64,000 nt of DNA from Timema cristinae. Taxonomy: Eukaryota; Arthropoda; Insecta; Phasmatodea; Timematidae. Shown one piece after another: positions 10,600 to 28,935 of this stretch. The DNA lies in NCBI GenBank assembly GCA_039000515.1, contig JBCFYV010000012.1, forward strand, positions 87,140,284-87,204,283, written 5' to 3'. The notes under the pieces are model-generated. The model searched no databases and was not told where the DNA came from. It saw nothing but the letters and a program-made list of their open reading frames with translations. Positions within the stretch are counted from its first letter, which is position 1, and the number at the start of each line of letters is the position of its first letter. The position numbers and the translations under genes were made by a program.

Positions 10600-12470
10600 A
10601 CGCACATAATTTGAAATTAATGGATTAATTCTAAATTACAGTATTAAAATGGTATTTTTCATGCAGAAACTACAATAAATTGATAACACCATTTTTTCTA
10701 TCCAATTCACAAGAGTAGAATATTTATTTTTCTTTCGTCTGGTTGAGAGATAAAGTAGTTTTTTTATTTTATTTTCTTCTATCTCTTTTTAAAGAAACGG
10801 CTTCCATTGCAAAACATGTTGTATTCACACAACTGATTTCATAAATGAACGTAGTCTAGTTGATATTTTTCCTGAGAACATCTGTTAGTCCCAGTGTAAC
10901 GCTTGGCATCACTGCCTTGGGTTTTCACAAGAGATTCATCTTGTTCTACCTTACACCGATAGGTCGCAGCATACAGCACCACAACACTTTTTTTAATTTA
11001 AATAAAACTGTACCACTTTATTTTAGTTTAGAACCATATGTATGTTGAAAAGTCAAAGGATAATTATTCTCAATCATATTTACTAGGTTTATGCTTTATC
11101 TGCAGATTTTAAAAAACAACAAGAAGATGTAGATATGAATAAAACATAAACCATGTAAGTGAATAATTGATCTTTACAGTAGTACGAATCTGATTCAAAT
11201 AAATATTATAGTTTTCTTAGTAATCAGGTACAGAGAAATCACCTTTGCAACTGGGACTCGATATTTTTCCTTGTTGAATGTATTTAATAATGTCGTCCTC
11301 GTGAGTGTTCTGTCTAATAAAGCAATATGTGTTATCCTAGGCGGTCCTCTACCAGAGGGCCGTGGTGCCCCTGTCTAGTTTTCCAGTCACTCGATCTGTT
11401 CATCCTCCCGGTGCTCCATCTGACTCTCATTTTACCATAATCATCTCCCGCTTCACTACCTACATGTCTTATCTACGTCCGGTTACCCATCCTTCAATGT
11501 TTTCTACCCTGTCGTTCTCCCTAAATGTATAAATGTATATATTATAAGGTCCCTGTCGACCACATACTGGCGACTGGGCGGGTTTTTTGGTAATTTTCCC
11601 GTCCGAACGACCCTTGGCATAACTATAATCAGCCCGCCAGGGCGACAAAGATTTTCATGTTTGACGTTTATTGTGTTTATATGTTGGTTAACGTCCGAGA
11701 GCCCCTTCGGGGCTGGTGTTCGTTTTATTTATGTCATTTATATTCTATGTTTATACATGTTATTACTACTTATCGCTACAAACAATAAAATCCTAAGAAA
11801 CAAACAAACCTTTGAAACTGGCCGCGCTCATCTCTCATGGTGATCTATCCATTTAATGTGCGTACACCTTATCTAAACTAATAAATATTAATCATTAAAT
11901 AGTACGGGTACTTATTTAAAAAAAATAGCATTAGTCGACATAAACTTTAGCAGTCTGCTACTAGTACTGTAGAAAATTGAACCACACATGCTACTTACTT
12001 TCTAATACATTAGTAAAACAAATTGTTTTAGATCAGTCCATATTTAATATTTATTTTACTTATTAGATTAACATATTTACGTTCCTCCAGCACCATTGCT
12101 TAGCAAATATTTTTCTGGTGAGTTCGGGTTTGTTGTTGACTCAACCTGACACTATTGACATTTAGTTTATTCAAATGGATCCTCACTGAACTTTATCTGT
12201 TATGTGACTTTATTCAGTTTCTTTACTATTTTGAGAAAGAAAAATTTATTCTTCATTCTGCACCTTACACCTTACACCCCCCCCCCCCCCCCGGCAAAAA
12301 TATATGAGAGGGGTTGCACCCATCTACCACCTTTCCCTCAAATTAGACACTTCCACTAAATAAAACTTTTACGGATCTCTATGCTTATAGCCCGAAAAGG
12401 TATTAGACGCGGCGAGAAATATAAGACCCTTCGGATTGTTTATATAAGATTTTTTTAAAACACCTCGGTG
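10600..12470. other. Intergenic; GC-richer unknown repeat-like block at 11330-11830
   Basis: No gene recognised. The part at about 11330-11830 has more GC than its neighbours and ends with an A-rich stretch containing AATAAAATCC, which would suit the 3' end of a retroelement, but no reverse-transcriptase sequence is visible. A run of about 18 C lies at 12276-12293. Confidence 0.3.
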
Positions 12471-12668
12471 GCGTAGTTAGCTAACGCACTAGTTTTGTGT
12501 TGAGCTAGACTGCCAAGGACGCGAGATCAAGGTTCGAATCTCAGTCGGGTGAGCTGGGAGTGGTTTTTCCTAAATGGTTTTCCACTCTACCTCCACGCCA
12601 GAATCGCCAATTGTGTATTTAAGTGCCTGTCGTCTTTTTTCACATAGTTCTAGAAACAAAAGTAATAT
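12471..12668 (+). repeat. SINE family B copy
   Basis: Plus orientation: a tRNA-like head (CACCTCGGTGGCGTAG, B box GGTTCGAATCTC at about 12532) followed by the family body (TGGTTTTCCACTCTACCTCC). The 3' domain found in other copies is not evident here. Confidence 0.55.
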
Positions 12669-13312
12669 CCTTCTGGGAAAGGCAATCCATTTCAGGTCTG
12701 GGTACTGCCACTTGAGACTATAAAGAGATGGAAACCCGCGTTCATACACAACTTATTCATTTTGAATTGACAAAATATATTAATAGCCATTAGTCTATGA
12801 GCTAGCTTGGTGAGTTTTTTTATCATGATTAAAAATGTAATTGTGCACTGTGACTTACTACCCGTTTAGTTTATCCACAATGTTGTAATAAAAATCATCC
12901 TTATTTGGTTTGATGTTTAATATTCATACTTGTTATACTTTACTTGAAGGACTTGTTTTAATCAGTGATGATTGGCAGTATGGTTTAACAATAGCCGAAA
13001 ATTGAACATTTTATCAGCAAATCAAGCAAAAATCACAAATATTATAATTATTTTGAAACACCAAACATAATAATTTGTTAAAGTATTGGTATTAAATTAG
13101 CTTCAACAAGTTATTTCTAAAACCACAAATTCAATTTTTGAATTAAAATTAATGATATGTGACAGCTCGAACACAATAATTAAAAAAGGTAAAAAAATTG
13201 ACAAGCACAGACATTACACTAAATTTATTTGATCTCACTTTAATAAAACACAGACATATTACAAAAGCTATGAATCAGTCAAAAAGTTGCACGGAGACAT
13301 GTTTTATTCCCC
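12669..13312. other. Downstream flank of alpha-tubulin, no gene seen
   Basis: AT-rich sequence without supported features. Confidence 0.35.
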
Positions 13313-13318
13313 CAAGAA
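13313..13318 (-). terminator. Polyadenylation signal of alpha-tubulin
   Basis: AATAAA on the minus strand about 130 bases past the TAG at 13450-13452. It is the best-placed signal for the tubulin transcript; another lies near 13220. Confidence 0.5.
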
Positions 13319-13449
13319 TTAAATAAATGGTTCTTCCATGATAGAAGTTTTTCTCAGTCACGTGGGCTTACGTCACAAGTGATGTTAGTTAACCTGAGAT
13401 ATACATGAACCATGATATCGAGTGCAACTTCGCTTTATGGTGATACTTT

Positions 13450-20299
<6,850 letters not shown>

Positions 20300-20427
20300 G
20301 TTGCTTGTTGCTTGTTGCTTGTTGCTTGTTGCTTGTGGTGGTAGGAGAGGTGAAGAAGGTCGAATGAAGCTGATGATGGCGCTCCTTACAACTTTGATCT
20401 GTCCGGAACTGGAGGAGACCTCCGAGG

Positions 20428-20449
20428 TTTTATAAGACCCATGACGTCA
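20428..20449 (-). promoter_or_regulatory. Alpha-tubulin core promoter: TATA box and CRE-like site
   Basis: TATAAAA on the minus strand (20428-20434) lies about 130 bases upstream of the ATG. A perfect palindromic TGACGTCA (20442-20449), the CRE/ATF consensus, is immediately upstream. An initiator-like TCCAGTT falls about 25-30 bases downstream of the TATA box. This agrees with a TATA-driven start near 20400. Confidence 0.6.
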
Positions 20450-20669
20450 CGAGGTCACCAGCTTGTAGCTTGCCTTTTAAGTCCCAGGAGCGATCGACCC
20501 ACGGGCCAGGAGGCCCAGCTACGCCTACACTTCTCTCCGCGTAGGCTCACCATGGTCTATTCCGCCCTTTCACGGCAATGAACTGGGGACCGGCATTTAA
20601 ATATCTGCACTCCATTCAGCATTAGGCTGCTATCCGTCCCATATGTTCACAACAATCCTAGTTGAGTAT

Positions 20670-21780
20670 GTATTTATATTCTTCTTTTTTTACTTTCTCA
20701 TATAAAGAGCAAGTATTGTAATTGTGAAAATTTTCGAGCTCGGAATTATGATGAATCCGAACGTTTTATGTGCAACCGAACCCAAAAGAGGAGATTTTAC
20801 CATTATCCCTGGTTTCATGTCTGTCTATCTGTGCCTGAGGCTAGATAAAAAAAGTTTGAAATGATTTGCTACAAAATTGATATATTGGTATGACGGGTAA
20901 TGTTTTTATTTCTACCCTATTCCTTAAATTAAAGATAATTAGCATATTATGTTTTTGAAAATTTGAAATTATTTGAAATTATTCTAACAATTTTGTTTAA
21001 AATGTAAATTGGGGAGTGTTTTAATGGCAAATAAGACTGTATATTTGTTTTTCGGGTAAAATTTTGTTTAAGAGTAATTTACTGATGACTATTTTATTTT
21101 AATTTGAAATATTTTAAAAATGACTAATAAATTTTAATTTGAAGATCATTTTACATTATGAATGATAATGTGTGTTTATTTTTCTAAAATAAATTAATTT
21201 AAGTGTGGTTTGGTTATATTAAGACAATTTTTATAAAAATATAATTTTTTTTCGAAAATGGCCTTTAACACAATGTATAGTTTAAAATAGGTATTTTAGA
21301 ATTGCTTGATAAATAAGACTATATTTTTATTTTTAGCAAATATAAATAGTTTGATGGTAGTTTACAATAACAGGGTTTTTTAATTTAATATTTTTAAAAA
21401 ATGGTCCAAGCAATTTCGTTTATAAATGTTCATGACGAGTGTTTATTGTGAATAAAAATATATGTTTTTTTTTAGGAAAACTTACTTAAAGAGTAGGTTA
21501 CGCTATAATACACTATATGAGAACGTTTGTATGTACGATATCGTAGTAGGTACTATTTGTTTTAATATTTAGAGCATAAGCTTCCAGCATTTGTTCTGCA
21601 CATAAATTGGCTATTAATGACACCGACATTCAGGCAAGACCGTACAGATATGGGAGTGGTTTTTTTTTCGAGGGTGGGGTCAACCCCCCCCCCCTCCCCC
21701 TCCCCTCACCGCACCCAGACTAGTAATAATATTGTATTTTGTTTTGTATTCCTTCTCAATACCTAGGTAAGAAGCTCTTC
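20670..21780. other. Intergenic, AT-rich, no gene seen
   Basis: No coding or repeat feature except repeated TTTAAAAT-type low-complexity stretches and a C-rich run near 21687-21710. Confidence 0.35.
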
Positions 21781-22020
21781 TTTTATTATTTAACGCCGGG
21801 TAAGGCTAAACGCTTATTTACTAATTACGCTAATATGTTAGGCGTGAGGAAGGTTGAATTTATTTAGAGGAAGTGTAGTCGCATTTCCGTGGAAAAAGAG
21901 TGAAAAATCATTTAGGGAAAACCACCCGGCTGGGATCAAACCCCGTTCTTCTTGCCATCGACAGTCTAGTGGCTAGTCTATTGAAATAGTGACGCCTTAG
22001 ACCATGCGGCCACCGAAGTG
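21781..22020 (-). repeat. SINE family B copy
   Basis: Minus orientation: TTATTTAACGCCGGGTAAGG, TTACGCTAATATGTTAGG, AGGAAGTGTAGTCGCATTT, then the tRNA-like head with a rearranged B box (GGGATCAAACCCCG) and TGCGGCCACCGAAG end. Confidence 0.6.
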
Positions 22021-22129
22021 GAGTGGTAGCTTATTGGACTCTTAAAATCATAGCATCTACAACCTCAATAAATTTTAAAAAAATATTTAAATACTTTAAG
22101 GAGAGGTTTAATGTTAAACTAAATCCTTG

Positions 22130-22850
22130 GTATCTCCATGTTGGGAGACTTTAACGCGAGCACCACAGCTATAAAGCCTACTCCCCACCCTCATCACAAA
22201 AAACAAGTTTTTGGACTTCCCTGCTCTGAGGGCATTGTAGACTTAATGAGACTTTATAATTTATTGAGAATAAATTTTAAGGTTTACAAAAAACAAAATT
22301 AATTGTATATACAGGTCAAACTAATTCTTACAATGTTATTAACAAGTTTCTGTCAATTACCTTATTTACACCCCAATGAGCATAAAAACAATACCCTCCA
22401 AGTAGCTCATAATTAGACAACTGGTGTAAAAAATCTTGAGTTTGATAACTTGACATTCCTATGCTTTATTGATTTAAGTAATGCATTTGACAAGATTCGA
22501 TTAATAGATGTAATCAGATATTAAAAGAAGAAAATTTGCCCCACAACCTTCTATGCTTAATAGTCGATGTATATTCAGAATGAGAAATCAAGATCAAAGA
22601 CAATGAAATAATATCCTTCCCCATATTTGCATCCAAAAGAATAAGACAGGATGATTCACTTAGCCCCATACTGTTTAGTGTAATAATGAATAAAATAACA
22701 CAAAATCCGGAAAAAAAAATTAAATGGGAAGATGCAACATAATTATCATATGTTACGCAGACGTAGTAAGTATTGGTGGCTGAAAATGAAGTTGATCTGC
22801 AACGGTTTCAATATTAATTCAACAAAACCTACAGACATTTTAATCTGACG
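22130..22850 (+). pseudogene. Non-LTR retroelement (LINE), 5' part: endonuclease and RT remnants
   Basis: Broken plus-strand frames read MLGDFNAS (apurinic-endonuclease motif GDFN), then FLCFIDLSNAFDKIR (RT motif FIDYSKAFD), then KRIRQDDSLSPILFSVIMNKI (RT motif RQGDSLSP) and ICYAD (from YADD). Several stops and frameshifts are present. The element is interrupted at 22851 by a SINE and resumes at 23196. Confidence 0.8.
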
Positions 22851-22864
22851 ATTTCCATACAGAA

Positions 22865-23181
22865 AGGTGACCTGGTGGTCTAGGGGTAAGGTGTCACACT
22901 TCTGTGCTGGCGGCCGGGATTCAAGCCTCGGTCCCGGCACAGATTTATCTGATTTCCAAACCCTTCCTTCACCTCTGACAAGATATCTTGTGAATGTGGG
23001 GAATGCCAGGCCTCCACCGTGGTTCGGATTCCATTTTAAACTGTAGGTCCCTCATTTTCATCTCACAATCACCCTACCATTACACATTAGCGTAAGTGCG
23101 TATAACCCGAACGGGTAATAAGACGCGGTGCTAATATAATAATAATAATAATAATATAATATAATACATAATATAATAAAA
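22865..23181 (+). repeat. SINE family A, full-length, inserted into the LINE
   Basis: tRNA-like head (GTGGTCTAGGGGTAAGGTG, B box GGGATTCAAGCC), body and 3' domain (GCGTATAACCCGAACGGGTA) with (AAT)n tail. Flanks: ATTTCCATACAGAA (22851-22864) and ATATCCATACAGAA (23182-23195), a 14-base target-site duplication with one change. Confidence 0.9.
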
Positions 23182-23650
23182 ATATCCATACAGAAGGCCA
23201 AAAGTATGACCATTGCAAAAAAACACGATACGCTGCAAGTTGGTGGTCGATAACCAGATAAATGAATAGCAATAATATATCAGTCAGTGGTAAGACCACT
23301 ACTCGCAAATGCCGCAGAAACACGAAGTGAAACTAAACGTACTCAACAACAGATATAGGTAGTAGAAATGCGAGTATTTAGAAGAAAAAAAATCACTAAT
23401 AAATCGCTACGAGACAGAAAAGAAATGAAAACATAAGAGAATCTTGTCGAATCGAACCCATCACTGAATGGATAGCTTCACGTGACAGAGAATCGAGCCA
23501 ACATACTAACAGGATGCAAGAAGACAGAAAATTGTCAAAATAGCAAGAGACGAAAGACCTCCACGTAGGAGAATACCTGGAAGACCGAGACGAAGATCGA
23601 AGAAACTATTTAGATCCTTTGGAATGGATAGGCCAAAGGCCAAGAACTAA
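23182..23650 (+). pseudogene. LINE, 3' part after the SINE
   Basis: Continues the LINE at 22130. Broken frames read VVEMRVFRR, then NLVESNPSLN and DERPPRR, like the usual C-terminal region of such LINEs (MR.LRR, RPRRRW). The 3' end is not clearly defined. Confidence 0.6.
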
Positions 23651-24290
23651 GAAGAAGTACATAGTAGCTTCTCTAGAAGCATCCAATGGGTGTTTTTTTT
23701 TTTTAATTCGAGTCAGACACCTAGCTATCACTGGATGATGTAGAAACATTGTTGCATGGAATACGTGCACCTTTAACCGCAGGGTGACAGAGCTACAGCA
23801 GCACACGAACTAACTTACCAACTTAATATAGGATAGTACGGTAACACTTAAGACCTTGGATGAATTTTTTTTCTAAGTGGGTATATAAGACGTTCCTAGT
23901 ATTAAAAAGATAGAGTGAAATAGATGAAAATAAAACTATTTCCAGTATGTGTACATATTCATAAAAAAAATTAACATATCCTCCCGAAAAATAAAAGAGT
24001 GTTGCTGTTACTATTTTATTTATTCAAATCTAGAAAAGTAAATATCAAATTAGAACATGTTCATAATTTTGTTAAAGAAAAAGTAGAACACCCAGTTAAA
24101 ACAATAACAAGTTATTTTACAGAACAAACCTCTTGAAAATCATTATTGGATTTCCTTCACTAACAATACTCACGACAGTAGTCAATATTGGATATTAATT
24201 TAATTTTGCTTTTTTAGTCATCTATTATTAATGTACATTATTTACGACCATTTGTTTTAGATATTCTCCCGGATGTAACCAGACTTATCT
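23651..24290. other. Intergenic, no gene seen
   Basis: AT-rich, without supported coding or repeat features. Confidence 0.35.
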
Positions 24291-25912
24291 AGACCAGTAG
24301 TCAATCTCCCTGACCACCCAGTCACGGGAACAGGGCTGGAACCAGGGTCCTCCCCTGTAGTCAATCTCCCTGACCACTCCAGTCACGGGAACAGTGGCTG
24401 GAACCAGGGTCCTCCCCTGTAGTCAATCTCCCTGATCACCCAGCCACGGGAACAGGTGGCTGGAACCAGGGTCCTCCCTGTAGTCAATCTCCCTGATCAC
24501 CCAGCCACGGAACAGACGGCTGGAACCAGGGTCCTCACCTGTAGTCAATCTCCCTGATCACCCAGCCACGGGAACAGATGGCTGGAACCAGGGTCCTCCC
24601 CTGTAGTCAATCTCCCTGACCACCCACACGGGAACGACGGCTGGAACCAGGGTCCTCCCCTGTAGTCAATCTCCCTGACCACCCAACCACGGGAACAGTG
24701 GCTGGAACCAGGGTCCTCCCCTGTAGTCAATCTCCCTGATCACCCAGCCACGGGAACAGACGGCTGGAACCAGGGTCCTCCCCTGTAGTCAATCTCCCTG
24801 ACCACCCAGCCACGGGAACAGGTGGCTGGAACCAGGGTCCTCCCCTGTAGTCAATCTCCCTGACCACCCAGCCACGGGAACAGACGGCTAGAACCAGGGT
24901 CCTCCCCTGTAGTCAATCTCCCTGACCACCCAGCCACGGGAACAGACGGCTGGAACCAGGGTCCCCCCCTGTAGTCAATCTCCCTGACCACCCAGCCACG
25001 GGAACAGACGGCTGGAACCAGGGTCCTCCCCTGTAGTCAATCTCCCTGACCACTCAACCACGGGAACAGACGGCTGGAACCAGGGTCCTCCCCTGTAGTC
25101 AATCTCCCTGACCACTCAACCACGGGAACCGACGGCTGGAACTAGGGTCTTCCCCTGTAGTCAATCTCCCTGACCACTCAACCACGGGAACCGACGGCTG
25201 GAACCAGGGTCCTCCCCTGTAGTCAATCTCCCTGACTACCCAGCCACGGGAACAGACGGCTGGAACCAGGGTCCCCCCCTGTAGTCAATCTCCCTGACCA
25301 CCCAGCCACGGGAACAGACGGCTGGAACCAGGGTCCTCCCTGTAGTCAATCTCCCTGACCACTCAACCACGGGAACAGACGGCTGGAATCAGGGTCCTCC
25401 CCTGTAGTCAATCTCCCTGACCACCCAGCCACGGGAACAGACGGCTGGAACCAGGGTCCTCCCCTGTAGTCAATCTCCCTGACCACCCAGCCACGGGAAC
25501 AGACGGCTGGAACCAGAGTCCTCCCTGTAGTCAATCTCCCTGACCACCCAGCCACGGGAACAGACGGCTGGAACCAGAGTCCTCCCCTGTAGTCAATCTC
25601 CCTGACCACTCAGCCACGGGAACAGACGGCTAGAACCAGGGTCCTCCCCTGTAGTCAATCTTCCTGACCACTCAACCACGGGAACAGACGGCTAGAACCA
25701 GGGTCCTCCCCTGTAGTCAATCTCCCTGACCACCCAGTCACAGGAACAGGCGGCTGGAACCAGGGTCCTCCCCTGTAGTCAATCTCCCTGACCACCCAGC
25801 CACGGGAACAGACGGCTGGAACCAGGGTCCTCCCCTGTAGTCAATCTCCCTGACCACCCAGCCACGGGAACAGACGGCTGGAACCAGGGTCCTCCCATGT
25901 AGTCACTGAGGA
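24291..25912. repeat. Minisatellite, about 62-base unit, about 26 copies
   Basis: Tandem array of a unit running CTGTAGTCAATCTCCCTGAC, CACCCAGCCACGGGAACAG, ACGGCTGGAACCAGGGTCCT, CCC. Units differ by a few substitutions (GGCTGG/GGCTAG, CAGCCACGG/CAACCACGG) and by 1-2 base indels. Several adjacent units share variants, indicating recent local duplication. Predicted frames across it are by-products of the repeat. Confidence 0.97.
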
Positions 25913-26104
25913 TTCTGTAATAATGTCGACTGACACGGTTATAAATGTTTGATAAAAATTCCATTCCTTATTTAATCATTAATTTTTACCGATCGGCTGG
26001 AAATAACATATATATTTTTCTGTCGTATTAGTAGAGCCGTGTGCACTGAAATAAGTTTTCCATACTTACTTCAGCTGGATGCTTGCGCCCTGCCCTTACT
26101 CTTA

Positions 26105-27145
26105 GTGACATTTCACACGAGAGATATTTTATCGCGCGAATTTCATCTGCTGAGATACATTGGTTCAAATGTGAGCGTTCACACAGGGAGAGGAAATATC
26201 GCGAGGTAAAATTCTCGCGCCACCGGTCTAGAGCAGTCGCTAGTATCTAGCGACGAGATTATTGGTCGCACGGGGAAAATACCGCACATCGACCTTGAGA
26301 TACATTGGGTCAAATGTATGCTTTCAGACGAGAGGGTGTAAATCATGCGATTAGTCTGATCTGATGTTGGATCCCTTGGAGGTAGAACGTATCGAGTGAA
26401 TGTCGAACAGTTCTAAGGTTGTTTTAATAAAATATTCTACCTGATATTATTTCAACAAATGCAATTAAATCAATATTTTTCTCATAGATTTAATTAACTC
26501 TGTACCAGGTACACTCACAAACACAATTACACATATTATATAAATGTGTTTATAACTATCATGCGTTATATAATGTGAGTTACATTGCCTTTAGACCTAC
26601 CAATTGAAATTAGGTCTTCAATGTACATGCTTAAGATACAACAATGTTATTTGTACACTTTTCAATGATTACATCTATTCAGTTAACAAGCAAAGCTTTC
26701 TACATTACTTATCGTAACGTGACTGCCACTTTTTCTGATGGTGAGATTGCATTTCTCATATTTGTATTAGCTTTCAGTAAACTTGGTGGCAAACTATGCA
26801 GCAATTCGACAAATGTTGTCCCTGACATGCGAAAATATTTGAAACACTTATCGTCACATTGGCGTAGTTTAGCAAAATTAAAACTAAAATCACCTTCAAG
26901 TAATCTACACCTAATTATTTAATGTACCCAGAAACGTCTTTTATTATTCTTTTGGTTACTCTGCGAAACAAAAGATATGCAGCCATCATACGGCTTACGT
27001 TGTCAGCTGTGATGTATCCTACCTACACCAGGTTTAAAGCGCTACTGAACATGAAAGTATGGGTAACAAGCGGGTTTTTCTCTCTCGTCTGAAAGGTACG
27101 TCAGATTTGATCGCGCGATAAAATATCTCTCGTGTGAAAAGGCAC
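26105..27145. mobile_element. PIF/Harbinger-type element, about 1.04 kb, with TTA target sites
   Basis: The left end (GTGACATTTCACACGAGAG, then ATATTTTATCGCGCG) is matched inversely by the right end (reverse complement GTGCCTTTTCACACGAGAG, then ATATTTTATCGCGCG), an inverted repeat of about 35 bases with few mismatches. TTA lies on both outer flanks (26102-26104 and 27146-27148), the standard PIF/Harbinger target. The interior contains a further CACACAGGGAGAG / CGCGAGGTAAAATTCTCGCG palindromic part. Its only sizeable frame (26644-26922, plus, 92 codons) is not a recognisable transposase. Best read as a non-autonomous or decayed element. Confidence 0.8.
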
Positions 27146-27735
27146 TTAGTTTTTCTTTTAACTCCCTCCTTTTTATGCTGTGTTAACATCTGTTTTCCAC
27201 AGCAACGTTGGGCACGTGGGCAAAAGTATCGGCCTTTGTCGTGTTTGGCTTGACTATGACGTGTACAGGTGTTCAAATCTCGGTGGGGAATTTTCCAAAT
27301 CTGTTTCCCCCTCTCTCTTCGCGTAGATGCTAGTACACTTCCTCTAAATTCCACCTCCTTAATCTCTACTCCAATAGTTTAAATATGCAGGTAGCCTGCA
27401 TGGGTATAACTGGCTCACATTAGTTTTGAATTCTTCTGACAGTTGAAAAGCTATTTTAAACAGTAGTTATGTATTGATCCTTCTGGAACACATATTTCGT
27501 TATTTTGATAAGTTAGGTCTTTTTGCATCACTTATCAAAGTGGACCAACATTTGTAGAGTGGACAAACAAAGAACTGTTTTAGTCTTCTTCCTTTTAGCA
27601 GCGTGTCTTACTACCTGTTTGGGTTATACGCCTAGTCGTGTTTACAACTGTCATATAAAGCAAAATTGCGCCGAATGGACACGATATAGTTGAAGATAAC
27701 GTACAAAGTACCCCCTTGTTTTAAATCAAGCCAAC
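27146..27735 (+). repeat. SINE-like fragment and intergenic sequence
   Basis: 27235-27360 has a tRNA-like B box (GTGTTCAAATCTCGG) and a body (TTCCAAATCTGTTTCCCCC) resembling SINE family B; 27600-27640 has an isolated copy of the shared SINE 3' domain (GTGTCTTACTACC, GTTTGGGTTATACGC). No gene seen. Confidence 0.4.
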
Positions 27736-27739
27736 TAAG

Positions 27740-28175
27740 TCTCGCATAGATGACCAAATGAGCTAAGGTGTCAATCTATGCGATATATTAGATTTCAGGT
27801 GATGTTGGAAGGTCGGGGTTTTAATCCTATTTGGGTGTGTCACTCCCGTCCTAAAGGCGGTTCTCGCGAGATCAAAAGACCGTGTTTATGCCTGAATTTA
27901 TTGACTGCTCGTGGTCGTGGACTGGACCTGTTGGTCTACGCTCAGATGACCGTCCAGCACTCAAGGAGTCGTAAGTTTTCCGCCCCACTGTATATTATAC
28001 GACCACCACCTGTATAAGTCGTGCACGATCTCGGGATTCTCGACAACTGATTCGCACTAGGCAAGTACACGACTGATGCTGTCTTAAGTCGTACAATTGA
28101 CTCGGTGGGAGCCCGCCTCCGGTGCATTTCCTCTAAACTCTACCTTACTCTTTCCTACCTAATAAACTGTATTCA
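27740..28175 (+). repeat. SINE-like or tRNA-derived composite repeat
   Basis: Begins with tRNA-like text containing GGTCGGGGTTTTAATCC (B-box-like) and ends with CATTTCCTCTAAACTCTACC, a segment also seen in other family B copies. The GC-rich middle (27850-28110) has several GTCGT-containing short repeats. Confidence 0.4.
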
Positions 28176-28429
28176 AGGCGGTTAGGAATGAACCCAAATC
28201 AATGGGGACCTACCGTAGCTCTAGAAGAACCGCCTCCCCCCATCCCCGCCATCAAATCCCAATATAGACCAACCCAACTTAGGGAAAGAGATTGCAATGT
28301 AAATTGAGCTTTTCTTTGAGTGGGTTGATGTTGGGTGCAGCCTAGACCTACTTTGACATGCATCTGGACTAAGTTGAGAGTGGAATGGAAACGAATTATA
28401 CTTATGTTTATGGCACTCTAACGTTATAA

Positions 28430-28790
28430 CTGTCCCAAGTCACAACAAGTCTTTCAGCAGGAATAATAAATACTTTTACTCAAGATGGTATCATGTTTGG
28501 CAATATTTTCCTTCACTAAACCAAGTAGTTCATCAAATGAAACCACAGTATAGTACAAAAATAATTTCTCTGTACATTCTGTGATTCATAAACATAGTAT
28601 GAAACTGTCCTGTTGAGAGACGGTTGGTTGTATAATGTGCGATGAGTCCATCAACGTCTCTTTTGACGATTTTTTTTTCTAGTTTCTTCCAACAAAATAA
28701 GTCCCGCAATACAGCCGTTCTGTACAATATCCATTTTTTAAACCATTCTGCACAAGTGTAAGCAACAACCGTGTCATTCAAACCGCTAGT
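28430..28790 (-). pseudogene. PIF/Harbinger transposase N-terminal remnant
   Basis: Minus-strand frames read RLSTGQFHTMFMNHRMY, then after a frameshift VSFDELLGLVKENIAKHDTI, then VIPAERLVVTW. These match consecutive blocks of PIF/Harbinger transposases: GEFHTL, then F..YFRM and FDELL..V...I.K.DT, then I.PEERL.VTLR. The DDE core is absent and stops are present, so it is inactive. It lies 1.3 kb from the TTA-flanked element at 26105-27145 but is not inside it. Confidence 0.65.
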
Positions 28791-28935
28791 GTAGAATCAA
28801 TAGCGTTTTGATAGCTGTTTAACAGTCGCGTTTTGACCGTCAGGTGTGGATTCAAGATTTGGGAGGGGGCGTAACTAGCGGCAAAACCGCCTTGTCTTAA
28901 CCGCTAATGTAGAATTGGCTTAACGCTTCGACTAC

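Noticed and set aside
22861..22945. tRNA-like sequence with A and B boxes
   Set aside because: It is the head of SINE family A with target-site duplication; the cloverleaf is not complete.
24545..25964. Frames with repeated REIDYRGG-type peptides
   Set aside because: By-products of the 62-base minisatellite; the frame changes between units.
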